A stretch of 32,681 nt of DNA from Deltaproteobacteria bacterium (GTDB lineage: Bacteria; Acidobacteriota; Thermoanaerobaculia; Multivoradales; JAHZIX01), in contig JAHZIX010000009.1 in assembly GCA_022601195.1 (NCBI GenBank), positions 1 through 32,681 on the forward strand. Direction: 5' to 3'. How positions within the stretch are numbered: position 1 is the stretch's first letter; each line of letters starts with the position of its first letter. Position numbers and translations under genes: made by a program. A model generated the notes under the pieces. That model was not told where the DNA came from and ran no database searches. It saw only the letters and a list, made by a program, of their open reading frames with translations. Of this stretch, positions 24,717 through 32,408 are shown in pieces.

Positions 24717-26638
24717 TCAGCGGTCCTCAGAGACAGGGCGACTGGAACCGACCGATTCGCTGCCACTTGCGGTTTCGCCCTACGGTGGGTCAGAAAAAAG
24801 AAGCTAAAAAGAGCCGGTAAGCCTAGAAGGAGAGCAGCCCCCACCCAGGCCGAACCCGCCACCGAACCGATCATCCGAGAGCGCACCGAAGCAGCCGTCA
24901 ATAGCGCGGAAAACAGTGCGGTGAGAATGGCCCAGAAGCCGACGGACGGCGGCAGATCTCGCTGCCACATCTGCTGCAGGGAGACACGGTCTGGGCGGTG
25001 AGGCCCTATGGCAGACCATGCCAAGTCGTGGCCCGCTTGCAGTATCGGTGAGGCAATGAAACCTCGATACCGGTATAGCGTCGGCCACCCCGGCCCCAGG
25101 AGACGTTCGGAGACCGGCTCGTAGCGTCCACCCACCGCCAACTCGGCAACCACTTGTCGTGCTGGCCCATACCCAGCCTCGCTTCGCGTGCCGAAAACAA
25201 AGGAAATGAGGTACCCATCGATCAACTCTGCCACCTGGACTCCGGACAAGTTCCGAGATTCTCCGGGCAGCGGTACGACCGCCGACGGCGCTACCAAACC
25301 CGGCTCCTCATCGAGATGTCGAGGATCGAAGAAATAGAGGTTTTGATCCGAAAGGGCGGTCACGATAGAACCCTCTCTCTCGAAGGGCGCAGTAAAAATT
25401 TCCCTTCCCTGCAACTGAAATCGAAGGTTCACCTGACTCCTGGTGGCATCAAATTCGTAGAGTTTCTGGGCAGTGAGGAGGAAGCGGTTTCCAACGACGA
25501 TGGGAACCGCCTCGAAGGGTAAGGGTTTCCTCGATTCCTCCTCCTCGCTAGATTCCAGGCCCGAGCTAGGGAATGAGCTTTCGCTACCGAGCCAACCGAC
25601 CACTTGGCCGCTGACGACATCCCTCCCTTGAAAGAGCATGAGGTCGTGCTGAAAAGTCCAAATCGTATGGGCTGCCTCATCCCGAAGAGTACCCGGATTG
25701 TCGCTGAAGATCAGTTGTCCTCGAGTTGGATAATGGGTGAATCTGGGGAGGACCTCATGGACCCGGGCGAGCTCGATCTGTTTCGATAGGTGACGCCTCC
25801 GCTCCGAGTCCAACTCTTGAAGTCCATGCGCCAAGGCCTTATCCGGATGGAGGTATTCCGTGTGCAAGAAGGTACCTTCTGGAAAGTGATCATCCCAGGC
25901 GTGAGTGGCATATCCAGTCCATCCCTCTTCCTGGAAAACCAAGACGGTTTGATAGGCCACAGCACTGGTCGCCACCAAGATTCCAAAGAAGGCGTATTGC
26001 ATCGGCAACGCAGCCGCCGCTACGGCGAGGGGCCGCCGGGGATAAGTCTGCAGATCGGGCTTGAAGCTTCTGTAGGCGAGATAAGCCAGCCATACCAAGA
26101 CGATTAGCTGAGGGACGAATACCCAAACCCCCACTGCTTGGCGGGTCAGAAAGAAAGTGCCCAGAACAAGAACCAGAATAGAAGCTCGGCTAGGGCTGAG
26201 AGAAATAAAACAACCTGCCAGGTAGAAGGTCAAGACCGTCCCCAAGAGAAAGAGGATCAACAAGTAGTGGCGTTGATCTACCCAAGCGGGGGTCATCCAA
26301 TCCATATAAAGGGTTATCAAGAGCTGCGGAACCGAGAGCACTACAAAGAACCAACAAGAAGCAGCTGCACTCAACGCCGCAAAGATCAGTCCTGGCTTCA
26401 AGGGGCGGTGAATCAAATAGGTCCACTGGTTGAGCCTGCGATAGGAGCCCATTTGGTAGAGACCAAAGATCAGTCCGGTCAGGCCATAGGCCAACAGCCC
26501 AATGGCGATCTTGCCCCCGGAAACGGTAAACAGATCCGTAAAGCCAGAGACGACCTTGAGGAGCACCAGATGAGCCACGGCAAACCCAATGGCCAGACGA
26601 CGAAAGCGGAGAAACTCACTCTTCACGAGATGCCACAT
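24713..26638 (-). CDS. ABC transporter permease with large soluble domain
   Basis: A 641-residue membrane subunit. Six hydrophobic segments fill residues about 15-240, then comes a soluble region of about 330 residues (245-575), then two more membrane helices (about 578-600 and 605-625) and a basic tail. The soluble part has propeller-like strands (VGNRFLLTAQKLYEFDATRS, VTALSDQNLYFFDPRHL) and an acidic Ser/Glu patch near 370. ABC-2-type permeases usually lack such an insertion, so this domain may sit outside and contact the substrate or the S9 peptidase. The gene begins nine bases after the ATPase stop and overlaps the peptidase start. The substrate is unknown. Confidence 0.82.
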   Translation of the reverse strand: MWHLVKSEFLRFRRLAIGFAVAHLVLLKVVSGFTDLFTVSGGKIAIGLLAYGLTGLIFGLYQMGSYRRLNQWTYLIHRPLKPGLIFAALSAAASCWFFVVLSVPQLLITLYMDWMTPAWVDQRHYLLILFLLGTVLTFYLAGCFISLSPSRASILVLVLGTFFLTRQAVGVWVFVPQLIVLVWLAYLAYRSFKPDLQTYPRRPLAVAAAALPMQYAFFGILVATSAVAYQTVLVFQEEGWTGYATHAWDDHFPEGTFLHTEYLHPDKALAHGLQELDSERRRHLSKQIELARVHEVLPRFTHYPTRGQLIFSDNPGTLRDEAAHTIWTFQHDLMLFQGRDVVSGQVVGWLGSESSFPSSGLESSEEEESRKPLPFEAVPIVVGNRFLLTAQKLYEFDATRSQVNLRFQLQGREIFTAPFEREGSIVTALSDQNLYFFDPRHLDEEPGLVAPSAVVPLPGESRNLSGVQVAELIDGYLISFVFGTRSEAGYGPARQVVAELAVGGRYEPVSERLLGPGWPTLYRYRGFIASPILQAGHDLAWSAIGPHRPDRVSLQQMWQRDLPPSVGFWAILTALFSALLTAASVRSRMIGSVAGSAWVGAALLLGLPALFSFFFLTHRRAKPQVAANRSVPVALSLRTAE

Positions 26639-26647
26639 CAGAAACTC

Positions 26648-27553
26648 CTAAACGGTCGAAGCCCCGGAAAGGGGGGCGGAGTGATTGCGGGTCAGATAAG
26701 CATTCACGGCTTGGTTGAGACCAATGGGGAGCTGGTGAACGGAGTTGGCACCGAGAGCCTTGAGGCACTCCGAAAAGCCTGCATCCTGATCGAGAATCAT
26801 GAGCTGCTGCTGGCCATCGATTTCTCGGGCTTGGAGAAGACCTGGGATCGCCTCGAGAACGGGCGGATCTTGCCAATCCACCATCCACCCACTGATGCGA
26901 GCACAGAAGTCTTCGGGAGGAGCCATACTCACCAACTCCCCTCTCTCCAAGATCATCAAGTTGTCCGCAACCCGCTCGACTTCGTCCATCTGGTGGGAAC
27001 AGTAGACGACCGTGCAATCACCTCTCTCACCAGCAAAAAGCAACGACTCCAAGAACGATTGCTTGGCAACCACGTCCAGCCCGAGAGTGGGCTCGTCCAA
27101 GATCAACAGCTCCGGCCGCTGGGCGAGAGCCAAGGCTAGGTTGACCCCAGCGCGCTCCCCTCGGGACAGCTGAGCGATCTTTTGCTCAGGCAAAACGTTG
27201 AAATGGCCAAGAACCTCGTCGTAGACCTCCTCTTGCCAACGGGGATACTGGGCTGCCTGCATGCTCTTCAAGCGGCGGACGGAGATCCAACCGGGCAGCG
27301 TGTGCTCCTCGTGAACCAGGCCGATCCTGCCGCGCACTTCTGGAGTCAGACTTTGACTGTCTTCCCCAAGAATCCGGCTCCAACCGGAAGATGGACTCAA
27401 CAGACCGAGGAGAATTCGAAAAAGGGTCGACTTGCCGGCACCATTGCTACCGACGACCGCATGAACTCCGCCTCTGGGAAGACTCAGAGTGAGCTCCTTG
27501 AGAGCACTCTTGCGGCCGAATTGTTTGCTCAAAGCCTGCGTTTCAATCACCAT
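26648..27553 (-). CDS. ABC transporter ATPase
   Basis: A 301-residue ABC ATPase. Walker A is GSNGAGKST (35-43), the signature is LSRGE (129-133, a variant of LSGGQ), Walker B is LLILDEPT (149-156), the D-loop LGLD follows, and His187 in YCSHQMDE is the switch histidine. A Q-loop-like position is occupied by VHEEHTLPG (80-88), in which Gln is replaced by Glu. Residues 210-301 are an extra C-terminal domain as in YtrB/BcrA-type exporters. It powers the permease encoded nine bases downstream. It follows gntR by 76 bases, a gap that holds a short tandem repeat. Confidence 0.95.
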   Translation of the reverse strand: MVIETQALSKQFGRKSALKELTLSLPRGGVHAVVGSNGAGKSTLFRILLGLLSPSSGWSRILGEDSQSLTPEVRGRIGLVHEEHTLPGWISVRRLKSMQAAQYPRWQEEVYDEVLGHFNVLPEQKIAQLSRGERAGVNLALALAQRPELLILDEPTLGLDVVAKQSFLESLLFAGERGDCTVVYCSHQMDEVERVADNLMILERGELVSMAPPEDFCARISGWMVDWQDPPVLEAIPGLLQAREIDGQQQLMILDQDAGFSECLKALGANSVHQLPIGLNQAVNAYLTRNHSAPLSGASTV

Positions 27554-27604
27554 TGCTCAGTTCCAATCGTGCTATTTCCTCGAGAGTTCTGCTCTCTCGG
27601 GATG

Positions 27605-27653
27605 TCTCGAATCTACGGATCTCGAAAATCTACGGGTCTCGAAGAATCAACGG
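27605..27653. repeat. Three 15-17-bp tandem repeats across the gntR stop codon
   Basis: In plus orientation the units are TCTCGAATCTACGGA, TCTCGAAAATCTACGGG and TCTCGAAGAATCAACGG. In gntR sense they read GATTCTTCGAGACCCGTA and shorter variants, and the TAG inside the first unit is the gntR stop. The core resembles the 14-bp repeats over the sigma gene stop at 14848-14903. Confidence 0.65.
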
Positions 27654-28016
27654 CTCCAGCTCCTGGGCGAGACGGGCCTCGATCTCTTTGGCATCGAAAC
27701 CCAGGGAGACGACGGAGCTGACGAAGATCTGCAGCGCCTCGGCCAAACGCCTCTCCCGCTCCGGATCACTCAAACGCTGCCGGGGTTCCAACACAAAAAC
27801 GCCCACCCCCTGGCGAGACTCAATCACTCCTTCCGAGGCGAGCTCCCCATAGGCTTTCGCCACGGTCGTCGTATTGATCGTCAACTGGAGCGCCAGTCCT
27901 CGCACACTGGGCAGGCGAGCTCCCGGCAAAAGCTCCCCCGTCGCTACCTTCATGCGAATGCCATCAGCAATCTGGCGAAAGATCGGTCGGGCATCTCCAG
28001 TGACGATTTGGATCAT
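27630..28016 (-). CDS. GntR family regulator, YtrA type
   Basis: A 128-residue regulator from the ATG at 28016. Residues about 8-75 are the GntR winged helix (PIFRQIADGIRMKVATGELL, then GARLPSVRGLALQL and NTTTVAKAYGELASEGVIES). The short C-terminal part (about 85-125) is typical of the YtrA subfamily, which controls adjacent ABC transporters. A longer reading to 28073 is ruled out because the promoter -10 box lies at 28062-28067. The ribosome site (GGTGG) is weak. It is the first gene of the operon with the ABC ATPase, permease and S9 peptidase, and should repress it until an unknown ligand or membrane stress is sensed. Confidence 0.92.
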   Translation of the reverse strand: MIQIVTGDARPIFRQIADGIRMKVATGELLPGARLPSVRGLALQLTINTTTVAKAYGELASEGVIESRQGVGVFVLEPRQRLSDPERERRLAEALQIFVSSVVSLGFDAKEIEARLAQELEPLILRDP

Positions 28017-28054
28017 GCTTGGGTCCACCCGGAGCGCTGTACGACGTGTTGCAT

Positions 28055-28090
28055 GTGTATGATTACAAGCCATACACTCAAAATTGTCAA
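28055..28090 (-). promoter_or_regulatory. Consensus promoter and GntR operator of the ABC/S9 operon
   Basis: On the minus strand a perfect -35 TTGACA (28085-28090) and a -10 TGTAAT (28062-28067) are 17 bases apart. The palindrome GTGTATG-N9-CATACAC (28055-28077) covers the -10 box and the expected start of transcription near 28055. This fits repression by the YtrA-type regulator encoded about 40 bases downstream. Confidence 0.85.
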
Positions 28091-28224
28091 GCCCTTCCGG
28101 AAATTATCCGGACTACCAGAATCTCTCCCACCAAAATTAGTTCATAGATGCCGGTGGATCCACCCGCCCAGTAGAGAATCAACGAAAAGGGGAAGCGAAG
28201 AGCTTGTCCCGCAGGGAAGCTCAA

Positions 28225-28241
28225 CGGCGGACGAGCCGCCG
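28225..28241 (+). other. Small hairpin upstream of the FkbM gene
   Basis: CGGCGG-ACGAG-CCGCCG forms a 6-bp stem about 60 bases before the methyltransferase start. No promoter was recognised in the rest of the 286-base gap apart from the divergent gntR promoter. Confidence 0.35.
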
Positions 28242-28302
28242 GGATAGAATCCAGAGGCCCCTAAATCTCCTTCCCTCGAACTGAAGAGTTGCTTTGCCTG
28301 CG

Positions 28303-29112
28303 ATGAATAAAGCCAAGATGGCTCTCCAGCACCTGGGTCCCATCCTCCGCGGATTCCCGAGGTTCTTTCTCGAGTCTCCACTCTTTGCTTGCCGCCTCTT
28401 CGTTCTCAGGCTGGGCTACTTCCTGACCCACCGCCAGCTCTTCCCGCTCAAGGACCCAACGGGATTTCCCATCGACAATTCCCACTTGTTGATCTCCTAT
28501 TGGGCCTTCTTCGTCGAGAGAGAGTCCCAAAGGCACCCCTGGGTCGAGGATTTTCGGCAAGCAGCTTCGCCCCTGGCCCTAGACGTCGGCGCCAACGGAG
28601 GGGTCTTTTCTCACCTCCTGATCACCCTGAACCCCAGAGTTCGCCTCTATCTATTCGAACCTCTCCCGGCGATGGCAGAGAGACTCTTCAGGTGGCAATC
28701 ACGGATCGAAGAAGATCTCACTGTTTGGGGTGCTGCCTGCGGCGCCATACCCGGAGAGAAGACTCTGTACTTCTCTCATCCAGGAGACACAGATGCCCGA
28801 ATCGGGCCTCAGGGGCCCAACTTAGAACCACCCGAGGAAATGAAGGAAAACAGCGCGATAGTTCCCATGGTGACCCTCGACTCCACCGTCCCAGATGCAG
28901 ACATCTTCCTCATGAAGGTGGATGCTCAGGGCTCCGAGCTCAGCGTATTGCGAGGTGGCCAAAAAGCCGTGGCAAATTCCAGATACCTATTGCTGGAGCT
29001 CGCGACTTCGAAAGAGCTCAGCGCTGCCCGCAGGGAGCTCGGGCCTGATTGGTGCTGTGACAAAGTCAGCCGAGCGGACTACCTTTTCTACCGGAGAACA
29101 ACAGGGCGCTAG
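28303..29112 (+). CDS. FkbM family methyltransferase
   Basis: A 269-residue SAM-dependent methyltransferase of the FkbM type, which O-methylates sugars or polyketide-like products. The SAM-binding motif LALDVGANGGVFSHLL lies about 90-105, followed by acidic LYLFEPLPAMAERL; the family's conserved TLDSTVPDADIFLMKVDAQG and ELSVLRGG occur at about 190-218. The ATG at 28303 is preferred over an in-frame TTG at 28294; the upstream GAAGAG is a weak, distant ribosome site. N-terminal residues 5-45 are helical and basic, perhaps membrane-associated. No other glycan gene is adjacent, so the acceptor is unknown. Its TAG overlaps the convergent DUF3500 stop. Confidence 0.9.
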   Translation: MNKAKMALQHLGPILRGFPRFFLESPLFACRLFVLRLGYFLTHRQLFPLKDPTGFPIDNSHLLISYWAFFVERESQRHPWVEDFRQAASPLALDVGANGGVFSHLLITLNPRVRLYLFEPLPAMAERLFRWQSRIEEDLTVWGAACGAIPGEKTLYFSHPGDTDARIGPQGPNLEPPEEMKENSAIVPMVTLDSTVPDADIFLMKVDAQGSELSVLRGGQKAVANSRYLLLELATSKELSAARRELGPDWCCDKVSRADYLFYRRTTGR

Positions 29113-30320
29113 TGGGCATGATCTTCCAGATGCTGACGCAGGAGATCTTTTCCGTAATCATTGCCGTTGGGAGTTCGGATGATCACGTGAATGTGATCCC
29201 TCGTCGCTTGCCGTGATCGATTCACCTTCCGCATTCCCACCGGGCTTTGGTGATCGAACTCCACCAGCAGAACGGGACTATGGATCCGGTAGTAGAACAC
29301 TGAGTCATCCGATGTGGCTCCAACCCAGGCAAAGCGGGTGACCTCCAAATGTTCAAGGACCTCATCCATGCGGACCTTGGCATGGCCCGGCGGTAGGTTG
29401 TTGACGAATCTTGCGATCAGAGCGAGCAGGCGGGTTCGCTGCCCCTCCGAGAACGTTGAGACAGACACTCCGGCATAGTCCAGAATGAGGTTGTCTTGGT
29501 TTGCGCCAGCTTGGAGCTCTCGGCCGGTTTTTCGAGACGACAAGACCGCCTCCTCGAGTTGCTCTGGGCTCAAGGACTGAAGAAGCGCGAGGCCTAGATT
29601 TTGCTCTTCCTGGAGCAGGACATTGCCGGCGTATTTTCCGGTCGTCGTTTGAATAGGCTCTCCACCAAAGAATGCCGGCGTCATCACCACTTGGTCCCCC
29701 AAAACAAAGTAGTTGATCACCAGGTGGTGACCGTCGAGCTGCCATCCCCACGGCTCGGAAGCGGAAGGCACTCCCATCACGGTGAAGAAATAGAGATCTT
29801 CGTCGAAGCTCAGAGAGTCCTGGTTGATCTCTCGGAGAGTCTGGTCGGTCTTTCGAATCGCTTCCGTCAGCGCGAGTCCCTCCGCGCTCAGGGAAGCTGC
29901 CACGAGGCCCGTGGCCGCCTCTCGTTGCTCGAGGCTCATATCGCGAAAGCTGACCCCCTGGCGGGTGAAGATCCCATTATCGACATTGGACCAACGCCTC
30001 CATTCGGAATCATCGATGGCGAATTGGGTCCGGATCAACTGGTGCGGTGTCAGGGATTCCAAGAATTTGGTTGCCGCCTTCCGAATCGGCCCGGTGGAAA
30101 CACCCGTCGCTTTCACAGGAAAGAGGTTTACGGCAGGCGAAGATCCAGACCGCACGCCAACGAAGGGCTCGGCAAGGGCGGCTCGCTCTCGGTCACCAAA
30201 AGCCTTCTTTGCCGCCAGAGCTCCCTCTTCGTATCTCTCCTGGGCGTAAACCACCTTCAAAGAAGCGACTAGCACGAAGACCATCACCAGCCTGAAAGGG
30301 ATCCTGATTTGCCAAAGCAT
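29109..30320 (-). CDS. Exported DUF3500 protein
   Basis: A 403-residue secreted protein with a signal peptide (hydrophobic 10-24, cleavage after VYA near 26). The DUF3500 hallmarks are visible: a FRDMSLEQREAATGLVAASL segment, the GWQLDGHHLVINYFVL core, FFGGEP, a late FAWVGA...VFYYRIHSPVLLVEFDHQ, and the C-terminal DHIHVIIRTPNGNDYGKDLL. The conserved His residues could bind metal, but the family has no established activity. AGGAGAAG precedes the ATG at 30320. It is a single gene that converges with the FkbM gene and is divergent from the dockerin gene. Confidence 0.93.
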   Translation of the reverse strand: MLWQIRIPFRLVMVFVLVASLKVVYAQERYEEGALAAKKAFGDRERAALAEPFVGVRSGSSPAVNLFPVKATGVSTGPIRKAATKFLESLTPHQLIRTQFAIDDSEWRRWSNVDNGIFTRQGVSFRDMSLEQREAATGLVAASLSAEGLALTEAIRKTDQTLREINQDSLSFDEDLYFFTVMGVPSASEPWGWQLDGHHLVINYFVLGDQVVMTPAFFGGEPIQTTTGKYAGNVLLQEEQNLGLALLQSLSPEQLEEAVLSSRKTGRELQAGANQDNLILDYAGVSVSTFSEGQRTRLLALIARFVNNLPPGHAKVRMDEVLEHLEVTRFAWVGATSDDSVFYYRIHSPVLLVEFDHQSPVGMRKVNRSRQATRDHIHVIIRTPNGNDYGKDLLRQHLEDHAH

Positions 30321-30374
30321 CGCTTCTCCTATCTGGGTCGAATTGAATAGAACGCCGAAGATCGATCCGGCAAG

Positions 30375-30394
30375 GAGGAGTTTACAGACTCCTC
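30375..30394. other. Hairpin in the DUF3500/dockerin divergent region
   Basis: GAGGAGT-TTACAG-ACTCCTC forms a perfect 7-bp stem. One arm contains AGGAGGAG-like sequence but no start codon follows. A second small stem, CCCC-AGTC-GGGG, lies near 30417-30429. Either could be a regulatory site in this 226-base divergent gap. Confidence 0.4.
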
Positions 30395-30546
30395 AGGAGA
30401 GCCAGCTGAAGAAAACTCCCCAGTCGGGGGGCAAACCGCTCCTGACCGGACTATCTCCTTAGCGAAGACCTTCTCCTCCACCAGCCCCTCGCTCCGAAAG
30501 AGCGTTCCGGGTGCTGTGGGAGCTAACTTCGACGAAAGGAATTGAA

Positions 30547-32127
30547 ATGAGCTTCAGGAAGAAAAATCAAACTCCCTCCACTGCCTCTCCCTTGAGCTGG
30601 TCGACGCGATCTCTAAGGGCTCTGGCCCTGGGATTCCTAGGAATCCTGGCGACTGGACCAGCCATGGCTCAATGTGGCGACTGTGATCTCGACGGCGATG
30701 TCGATATCGTCGACGCCTTGGTCGTGGCTCAACATGCTTCACAGATCAACCTCATCACGGGCCCTCGGCTCTTGCGTTGCGATGCTGACGGCAACGGCAA
30801 CGTGGACATCAATGACGCTTTGGTGATCGCTCAGACCGCCAGCGGCCAACAACCTCCCATGCCCTGCCTCGGTTGCGGAGACTGCGCCGCCAACGGAATG
30901 CCCAACGGTATTCAAGACTTCCTTGCTCTCGTCAACTTTGGAGACCGCCCGGTCGTCACCTCCCAGCACGCTGCCTGTGACACCAATGGGGATGGCTTTC
31001 TGGATATTCAGGACCGCACAACGTTTCAAAACGGTGGTTTCATCTGTTCCCTCTGCGGTGATTGTGACCAGGATGGGTCCATCGACTGCGATGACGTCAA
31101 CCGGGCTGCCTCGGGCAATGTCCCGGGAGTTCGCCCGTTCCAATCGTGCGATATCGTCCCCTCCTCCCCCGGTGCCATCACGGCGGTCGACGCTCTCCAG
31201 ATCTCCCGCTACAAGAACGGCCTCATCTCCGACCTCACGTGCTACAGCCCCGCCGCTTCCCCCCAAACTCAGGTAATCCAGGACCCAGCAGGTTATTGCA
31301 TCTCCGGTCCTGCCAATGGAACCCCCTGGACGCCCCAGGCCCTCGGTCTTCCCGCTGGCATCCCCTCCTTCACCTACCCCTCCCAATCCTTGGCCCAAGG
31401 AACTGCTTTCAACCTTCGAGACCTTTGGGTGACGACCATCAACGGCACCCCAGGGTCCCCATTCTCCGCCTTCTCCTTCGGTGCTGCGCGGCCCTGCTTC
31501 TTCGTTTGGGTCACAGGTACGGTGCCGATCCAACCGGCAGCTATCGTCGTCAACAGTTGTAGCCCGATTGTCGGTGGGGCCAGCTGCCCCTTCAACCCTG
31601 ACCTGATTGCCGACCCCCTCGAAGACGACCTCGACGACGACGGTCTCCCGAGCATCGACGAGCTTCTTGGAGGCACCGACCCAACGGAACCCGACACCGA
31701 CGGCGACGAAGTTGGCGATGCTCAAGACAACTGCCCAACGGTCGAGAATCCGGAGCAGGAGGATGGCGATGGAGACGGCCATGGCGACGTCTGTGACACA
31801 GAAAACCAAGCACCAGCTCTCTCCGACGACTTCGCTTTCACTCACGCCGGTGAAGCGACGACACTAGACCCCACGACCAACGACCATGACCCCAACGACA
31901 ACCTCGACCGAGAGAGCCTCGAGATCATCAGCGAGCCCGAGAGCGGTCTGCTCTTGGTTCAAGAGGGGGTACTCCTCTACAAACCCATAGACAACTTTGT
32001 CGGCGCGGTACGGGCTGAGTACCAAATCTGCGACACCGACGGCCTCTGTGACCGCGCCGTGGTGGTGATTGCAGTGCTACCCAGCGACCCAAGCGAGGAG
32101 AGCAACGAAAACAGCGACCAGAAATAG
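30547..32127 (+). CDS. Secreted dockerin/thrombospondin-3/Ig-like protein
   Basis: A 526-residue exported protein from the ATG at 30547 (AAAGGA six bases upstream; the earlier GTG at 30511 is less likely). The signal peptide is cleaved after AMA near 41. Residues 43-100 form a dockerin-like pair of calcium loops (DLDGDVDIVDALVVAQ and DADGNGNVDINDALVIAQ); further EF-like loops follow at about 140 and 180. An unrecognised Cys-containing region (about 230-355) precedes thrombospondin type 3 calcium repeats (about 359-414, DDDGLPSIDE, DTDGDEVGDAQDNCP) and an Ig-like domain (about 418-512, FVGAVRAEYQICDTDG). It is a surface or matrix protein; no cohesin gene is in the window. Confidence 0.92.
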   Translation: MSFRKKNQTPSTASPLSWSTRSLRALALGFLGILATGPAMAQCGDCDLDGDVDIVDALVVAQHASQINLITGPRLLRCDADGNGNVDINDALVIAQTASGQQPPMPCLGCGDCAANGMPNGIQDFLALVNFGDRPVVTSQHAACDTNGDGFLDIQDRTTFQNGGFICSLCGDCDQDGSIDCDDVNRAASGNVPGVRPFQSCDIVPSSPGAITAVDALQISRYKNGLISDLTCYSPAASPQTQVIQDPAGYCISGPANGTPWTPQALGLPAGIPSFTYPSQSLAQGTAFNLRDLWVTTINGTPGSPFSAFSFGAARPCFFVWVTGTVPIQPAAIVVNSCSPIVGGASCPFNPDLIADPLEDDLDDDGLPSIDELLGGTDPTEPDTDGDEVGDAQDNCPTVENPEQEDGDGDGHGDVCDTENQAPALSDDFAFTHAGEATTLDPTTNDHDPNDNLDRESLEIISEPESGLLLVQEGVLLYKPIDNFVGAVRAEYQICDTDGLCDRAVVVIAVLPSDPSEESNENSDQK

Positions 32128-32137
32128 CCCCGCCAAA

Positions 32138-32167
32138 ACCTAAGCCATCAGGCTTCGAGGTCTTTTT
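32138..32167 (+). terminator. Intrinsic terminator after the dockerin gene
   Basis: AGCC-ATCA-GGCT forms the upper stem, extended by one A-T pair, and ACCT with AGGT the lower stem after a small bulge. A run of five T follows directly. It begins 11 bases after the stop codon, the expected place for a Rho-independent terminator. Confidence 0.75.
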
Positions 32168-32181
32168 CTGGAAATCGAGCA

Positions 32182-32223
32182 GGTGACCCAATTCGACCGG
32201 CCTTCCCACAGAGCTGGGTCACC
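32182..32223. repeat. 9-bp inverted repeat upstream of the transposase gene
   Basis: GGTGACCCA (32182-32190) and TGGGTCACC (32215-32223) are exact reverse complements with a 24-base spacer. It lies between the dockerin terminator and the IS200/RAYT-like gene. It may be a REP-like target of that transposase. The rest of the 281-base gap shows only a CCAACCGAAT direct repeat. Confidence 0.5.
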
Positions 32224-32408
32224 CGCCTTTTCCCGTCTCGAAAGCCAAAAAGGCCGCCTCCCCAACCGAATATCGGGTTTCTTTGAATAGGTACCAACCG
32301 AATGTCACAGATCACAGGCGCCCCTCCTTGAGACTCCCACTCCCCTGAAATTCAAGAAATTCTTCTCACGATGCAAGATTCTGCGGTCCTCTTGCGTCCT
32401 TAGGTGGT

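Noticed and set aside
26138..27139. Long open frame on the plus strand, 333 codons
   Set aside because: It is antisense to the permease and ABC ATPase genes, whose motifs are unmistakable. Its translation is low-complexity and polar with no domain or ribosome site.
27630..28073. Longer reading of gntR starting at 28073
   Set aside because: The start would fall inside the TTGACA/TGTAAT promoter and its operator.
30421..30470. GGCAAACC segment resembling part of a cyclic-di-GMP (GEMM) riboswitch
   Set aside because: The remaining conserved parts of the aptamer, including the second stem and its receptor, are not present.
30739..31845. Long open frame on the minus strand, 368 codons
   Set aside because: It is antisense to the dockerin gene; Asp-rich calcium repeats on the plus strand give Val/Ile-rich readings on the other strand.
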